Assembly (NCBI GenBank): GCA_030760725.1
Contig: JASWHV010000013.1
Coordinates: 39,342,699 to 39,406,698 of the forward strand
Direction of reading: 5' to 3'
Source: Neostapfia colusana
Taxonomy: Eukaryota; Streptophyta; Magnoliopsida; Poales; Poaceae
DNA: 64,000 nt
Shown here: positions 58,712 through 64,000 of the stretch, in pieces
Layout of the letters: every line of letters starts with the position of its first letter
Numbering within the stretch: position 1 is the first letter of the stretch
Made by a program: the position numbers and the translations under genes
The notes under the pieces: model-generated
The model's database searches: none
Told to the model about the DNA's origin: nothing
What the model saw: the letters and a program-made list of their open reading frames with translations, nothing else

Positions 58712-61700
58712 ATGGCCGGAAGAGGAAAAGGTCGTGCTGCCAACCCCGCCAACAACAATGATGGGGCCTGCAACCCTCATCTTTCTGGAGGCCAAGACAG
58801 GGGTGGACGCCATGAAGGAGTTGATCCCTCCACCAAATGCTGGAGAATCAAAATCAGCTCATCCAGAACCTGACTCCAGTGGTGGCCAACTTGCATCAAG
58901 TTCCACCTCCACAAGCTGCACCACGCCAACCAAGGTTGCGTGAGTTTCTAGGAACTCAACCTCCAAAGTTTGCAAGTGCTGCTGAACCTCTGGAGGCAGA
59001 TGATTGGCTTAAGACCATTGAGAGCAAGATGAGGATCATACAGTGCCAAGGGTATGAGAGGGTGCTGTTTGCCTCTCATCAATTGCATGGACCTGCTGCT
59101 GATTGGTGGACCGCCAACGTGGCCACCCATCATGACCCTGAGAACATCACTTGGGAAGAGTTCAAGCGTAACTTCCGCAACCATTACATCCCAAGAGGTG
59201 AACTCAAAAACAAGAGGAAGGAGTTCTTGGGACTGCAGCAGGGAAACATGACGGTGAGGGAATACCTCACTAAATTTACTCAACTATCCCGTTATGCCCG
59301 ACGAGACATAGAGACTGATGAGAAGAAACAAGATTGTTTCGTAGAAGGACTTACCGCAGAAATGCAGTGTGCAATGTCCTCAAATGAGTATGAAAGCTTC
59401 CAAAAGATGGTGGACAGAGCGTTTGTGGTAGAAAGGAAGCTGAAGGCCTTGGAAAATGAGAATAAGAGGAAGGCCGGGTGATCACATCAAGCCTCAGGGA
59501 GCAACACCCGCCCACGTCTGATGCAGCAACCTGCAGGGCAGACGAACCGTGCTGCGGTACCCTACTCAGCACCAAGAGGGTACAACCCGAACTACAGGCC
59601 TCCGGCAGCACCAGCACAGCCGCAACGTCAGTTTGTACAACAGCCTCGCCCCGCATATCCACCTCAACCAGCAGTGCAAGGACCCCCAAACCAACCCCAA
59701 GACAACAAAGGCCAGGCACCTAAGGTTGGGGTGCAATGCTTTAGCTGTGGTGAAGTGGGGCACTACGCCCATAAGTGCCCAAAGAAGAAGCCCACGCAGC
59801 CACAACAGCAGAATGTAATGAGAGGACGGGTGAACCACGTCACTATGGAGGAAGCACAAGAGGCACCCGAAGTGGTAGTTGATAAGTTTCCTGCCAATTT
59901 ACACATTGCAACCCTGCTGTTTGATTCTGGTGCTACCCACTCGTTCATTGCTCAAGGGTTTGTTAAGAAGCATGACCTAGCAACCACACAAATGAACCAT
60001 ATGCTAGCCGTATACTCTCCAGGTGGAGAAATAAGGACAAGACAAGTGTGTCCCAAGGTGAACCTAGACATTAATGGGGTAGTATTTACTGCTAACCTCA
60101 TAGTGATAGATTCACAAGGGATAGATATTATCTTGGGTATGGATTGGTTGACCAAACATAAAGGGATTATCCATTGTTCGACCAGAACGGTGGAACTAAC
60201 TCACCCTAGTGGCACAAGAGTAAAGTTCATAACAATACACGAGCCTAGGAGGGACATTAAATTAAATCAAGTTGAGGTGAAAGTAGAGGAGATCAGGACC
60301 ATCAGGGAATATCCAGTTGTTTTTCCGGAGGAGTTGCCATGTATGCCTCCCGATCGTGAAGTGGAATTCGCAATTGAGCTAGTGCCTGGAACAGCCCCGA
60401 TATACAAGAGACCTTATCGGATGGACTCCAAGCAGCTGGGAGAACTCAAGGATCATTTGAGAGAATTGACGGAGAAGGGGTATATTCGTCCTAGTTCCTC
60501 ACCTTGGGGAGCCCCGGTCATATTTGTGCCCAAGAAGGACGGAACCCAAAGGTTATGCGTGGATTACCGTGCCTTGAATGAGGTAACCATCAAGAACAAT
60601 TACCCATTACCCCGCATTGAAGACTTGTTTGATCAGTTGAGGGGCGCTTGTGTGTTCTCGAAAATTGATCTCAGGTCGGGATACCACCAACTCAAGATAA
60701 GGCAATCTGATATTCCCAAGACAGCTTTCGTATCTCGGTACGGACTGTATGAATACACTGTCATGCCTTTCGGGCTAACTAATGCCCCAGCATACTTCAT
60801 GTATCTCATGAACAAGGTATTCATGGAATATCTGGACAAATTTGTGGTGGTTTTCATAGATGACATTCTCGTCTTCTCCAAAGATGAAGAAGAACATGAG
60901 AAACATCTAAGGTTTGTGTTGCAGAGGCTGAGAGAACACCAACTACATGCCAAGTTGAGCAAGTGTGAGTTTTGGCTAAAGAGAGTTCCCTTCTTAGGTC
61001 ATATAATCTCGGAGGGAGGAATCTCCGTAGATCCCGCCAAAATCGAGGATATACAGAAGTGGAAGACCCCTGAAAATGTCGGGGAAGTTCGGAGCTTTTT
61101 GGGATTGGCTGGATACTATCGATGGTTTATTGAGGGATTCTCTAAGATCTCGAGACCCATTACCAAACTGTTGGAGAAGGGAATCACATTCACATGGAAG
61201 CCACAATGCGAAACAAGTTTTCAGGAGTTAAAGAAAAGATTGACAACAGCCCCAGTGCTAGTTATGCCAGATATGCAGAAGAACATTACGTTGTACTGTG
61301 ATGCCTCTGGAAACGGGTTGGGATGTGTTCTCATGCAAGAAGGGCATGTCGTGGCTTATGCATCCCGACAACTCCGGAAGCACGACAAAAACTATCCTAC
61401 ACATGACCTAGAACTCGCCGCAGTGGTACACACGTTGAAAATTTGGCGACACTATTTGATGGGGAAGAGGACAGAGATATATACGGATCATAAGAGTTTG
61501 AAGTACATTTTTACACAGCCAGATCTCAACCTCAGACAAAGGAGATGGTTAGAGCTAATCAATGACTTTGATGTGGGCATTAACTATCATCCTGGGAAAG
61601 CAAACGTCGTGGCAGATGCTTTAAGTCGGAAAGTGCAGGTCAATAAGTTGAGCTTGAAGGACATGCCTGCAGAATTGAAGGACGAGGTTATAAGGCTCAA

Positions 61701-63180
61701 TCTATGCCTGGTGAATAGTGGTGAAGCCATCGCCATGGAAGTGGACTCCACACTAGAGCGAGACATACGCGAGGGTCAAAAGAATGACGAGAAGATACAA
61801 GAGATCAGACAACTCATCAAGGAAAATAAAGCTCCTGGTTTTAGAGAGGATGAACAAGGAACGGTGTGGCACGGGAAAAGAATCTGTGTGCCAGAAGTAA
61901 AGGAGATCCGTGAATTGATTTTGAAGGAGGCTCATGATTCTGACTATTCTGTTCATCCTGTGAGTACGAAGATGTACCAGGACCTCAAGAGCATGTATTG
62001 GTGGTATGGCATGAAGCGAGATGTCACGGAACATGTTGCCCTATGTGACACTTGTCAGTTGGTGAAAGCAGAACATCAACGACCCGCGGGATTATTGCAA
62101 CCACTCAAAGTGCCTGAATGGAAATGGGAAGGAATCGGCATGGATTTCATCGTGGGATTGCCTAGCACCCAATCAGGATATGATTCGATATGGTTCATCA
62201 TTGACAGGCTAACCAAGGTAGCTCATTTTATCCCCGTGAAAGAAAGCTACAGTGGATCCAAATTGGCAGAGTTGTACATGTCAAGGATCGTGTGTTACCA
62301 TGGAGTGCCAAAGAAGATTGTGTCGGATCGAGGGACACAGTTCACCTCAAGGTTCTGGCAGAAGTTGCACGAAACCATGGGAACCCATCTGAACTTTAGT
62401 TCTGCCTATCATCCCCAAACTGATGGGCAGACAGAAAGAACCAATCAGATTCTTGAAGATATGCTGAGGGCATGTGCACTAAAAAACAATCAGAGTTGGG
62501 ATAAGAACTTACCGTATGCGGAGTTTTCCAATAACAACAGCTATCAAGCTAGTATGAAGATGTCACCGTTTGAAGCTTTGTACGGAAGGAAGTGCAGAAC
62601 TCCCCTATTTTGGAACCAAACGGGGGAAAGTAAAGTGTTTGGTCCAGAAGTACTACAAGAAGCCGAGGCGAAGGTGAGGGAAATTCGCAACAATTTGAGG
62701 ATAGCACAGACGCGCCAAAAGAGCTATGCCAATGTACGAAGAAGAGAGCTCGTTTTCAACGTGGGAGACTATGTCTATCTCAAGGTGTCCCCTATCAGAG
62801 GACTTCGTCGGTTCAAGGTGAAAGGGAAGTTGTCACCTCGATACATCGGACCCTTTCAAGTTCTGGAAAGGAAAGGCGAAGTGGCGTATCAACTAGAGTT
62901 ACCAGCTCGTCTATCGGATGTGCACGATGTGTTCCATGTGTCACAACTCAAGAAATGCCTGAGAACGCCTGAAGAGGTGTTACCCATGAATGAAGTGGAC
63001 GTAGCAGAGGATTTGTCTTATGCCGAGCATCCATACAAGATTTTGGAGACAATGGAATGCCTCACCAGAAATAAAAGAATTCGTATGTGCAAGGTGCAAT
63101 GGAAGCATCACTCAGAAGAGGAAGCCACCTAGGAACGGGAAGATGAGCTCAAGGCACAATTTCCGGAATTGTTTTCTTAG
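58712..63180 (+). pseudogene. gag-pol: gag-pol of element A3, nearly intact pol
   Basis: ATG 58712 (MAGRGKGRAANPAN). A one-base loss near 58829 shifts the gag N-terminus; TGA at 59479-59481 replaces Trp at the end of the capsid. From 59482 the frame is open to TAG 63130-63132: zinc knuckle CFSCGEVGHYAHKC, protease LFDSGATHSF, RT (FIDDILVFSKD at about 60853), RNase H (LYCDASGNGLGCVLMQ), integrase zinc finger (HPVSTKMY...CDTC), core (MDFIVGLPSTQ, SDRGTQFTS, HPQTDGQTERTN), GPF region, chromodomain. The TAG replaces the conserved chromodomain Trp; normal reading would end at 63180. HPVS where relatives have HPGS is another change. Confidence 0.93.
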
Positions 63181-63207
63181 AACCACCAATCTCGAGGACG
63201 AGATTTC

Positions 63208-63225
63208 TTTTAAGGGGGGTAGAGC
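63208..63225 (+). other. Polypurine tract of element A3
   Basis: TTTTAAGGGGGGTAGAGC directly before the 3' LTR. Confidence 0.9.
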
Positions 63226-64000
63226 TGTAACACCCCAAAATCTTGTTAAGAAGGGAATTTTAAAATTATTGGATGTGTTGCATGTTTTGCAACAATTTAA
63301 ATTCAAACTGGAATTCAATTTAAATTCAAAACAGAAAAGAAATAGAAAAAGAAAAAGGAAAACAGAAAAAAAAACCGGCCAGTGGGCCGAAACCCACCAG
63401 CCGGCCCACCCTGCTCCGCGCCAGCCCGCGGCCGCGCACGCCCCCTTCCTCCCACTGACAGGCGGGGTCCGCCAGCTTTCTTCTTCCTCGCGCCCGCGCC
63501 GCGATCGGCCGGGACTCTCTCACCCGAATCAAAACCGATCGGGAATTCTCGCGTATCCCAGCCGATTTCCAGACCCCGAAGACTCCAGCTCGATCTAAAC
63601 CAACCTGCCGCCCTCCCCCGTCTATAAAAACCCGGCCTTGTCCCGTTTTTCCCACGCGATCCGCCAATTTTACTCCGGTGAGAACCCGAGCCCCTCCGGT
63701 GAATTCTGCCCGATCTACGCTCGGGAATTCCAATCTAACTCGCTGGTCTTGATCCACCGCCTCCGGGGAACCTCGCAGGTGCAGAAAACTCGGTGGTTTG
63801 CGGCTCAAACACAGCGCCGACGAGCCTCGCCGTGAATTCACCTCGGACCTCGTCGCTGACCACCTTCAAGGACCTCCGAGCTCAAGAAAACCCCCGAGGT
63901 GAGATCTCCGACCTCCCCTCTACCGATCTATGCCATAAAATCACAGTTCTAAGAAGAATTTACGAAGATCCGAAACTCTCCGGCAAGATCGCCGCCTCCC
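63226..64000 (+). repeat. 3' LTR of element A3, first 775 bp
   Basis: TGTAACACCCC start; TATA box TATAAAAA at 63623-63630; donor-like GAG-GTGAGA at 63898/63899. Truncated by the window edge. Confidence 0.95.

Larger units (their letters stand above)
53985..64000 (+). mobile_element. Ty3/gypsy element A3 (family A), 3' LTR runs off the window
   Basis: 5' LTR 53985-57409, primer site 57414-57430, ORF0 57628-58407, gag-pol 58712-63180, polypurine tract 63208-63225, 3' LTR from 63226. Inserted into the 5' LTR of A2, a member of its own family, in opposite orientation. Both LTRs match closely over the visible 775 bp with scattered substitutions and small indels. Confidence 0.95.

Noticed and set aside
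1..64000. Host protein genes, tRNA, rRNA, CRISPR or bacterial-type operons
   Set aside because: No ORF outside retroelement coding regions shows recognisable conserved content, and repeats present are LTRs, target duplications and promoter arrays.

Overview
The window is plant repeat DNA, most likely from a grass. I infer this from the retrotransposon lineages: Ty3/gypsy chromoviruses of the Tekay/Del type with long LTRs, a Tat/Retand-type integrase fragment and a Ty1/copia element. No host gene, tRNA, rRNA or CRISPR array was recognised. Essentially every base can be assigned to a nest of LTR retrotransposons.

Nesting, outermost first. F is a Tat/Retand integrase fragment (minus, 35521-36094). 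It was split on its left by E (minus gypsy, 27670-35520) and on its right by G (plus copia, 36095-43715). E received a solo LTR S1 (28450-31605) and, in its gag, element C (plus gypsy, 20882-27669). C was cut by A1 (minus gypsy, gag pieces 1-635 and 15786-16140, LTR to 20881). A1 gag was cut by B (minus gypsy, 636-15785, complete, 15.15 kb). On the right, G received a solo LTR S2 (37583-40852) and A2 (minus, 43716-53984). A2's 5' LTR received A3, a copy of the same family (plus, 53985 to beyond the right edge). Five-bp target duplications are visible for B (GCACC), S1 (GTACG) and S2 (CTTGG).

Gene content. A, B and C/E share gag (capsid, zinc knuckle), protease, RT-RNase H and integrase; a C-terminal chromodomain is visible in A, B and C. 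A and B carry an extra ORF (ORF0) between leader and gag. All polyproteins visible here carry breaks. B is closest to intact, with one visible in-frame stop between capsid and the rest. A3 keeps a 1203-codon pol-side ORF. C, E, F and G are decayed. S1, S2, C and E share one LTR family.

Unexpected signals. (1) The ATG of ORF0 and gag in A, B and E directly follows a YAG splice-acceptor-like site, while the A and C/E-type LTRs carry a GT-donor-like site 190-280 bp after a TATA box; this suggests spliced subgenomic mRNAs. (2) A Glu/Gln-codon-rich segment of about 80 bp, framed by TAG and mostly by GCAAG, recurs in LTRs of A, B and C/E. (3) The A and C/E LTRs share palindromes and hairpins with compensating changes. 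(4) C/E-type LTRs carry tandem CACGTG (G-box) arrays upstream of the TATA box. (5) Copia G has an exact in-frame 108-bp duplication in its integrase core.
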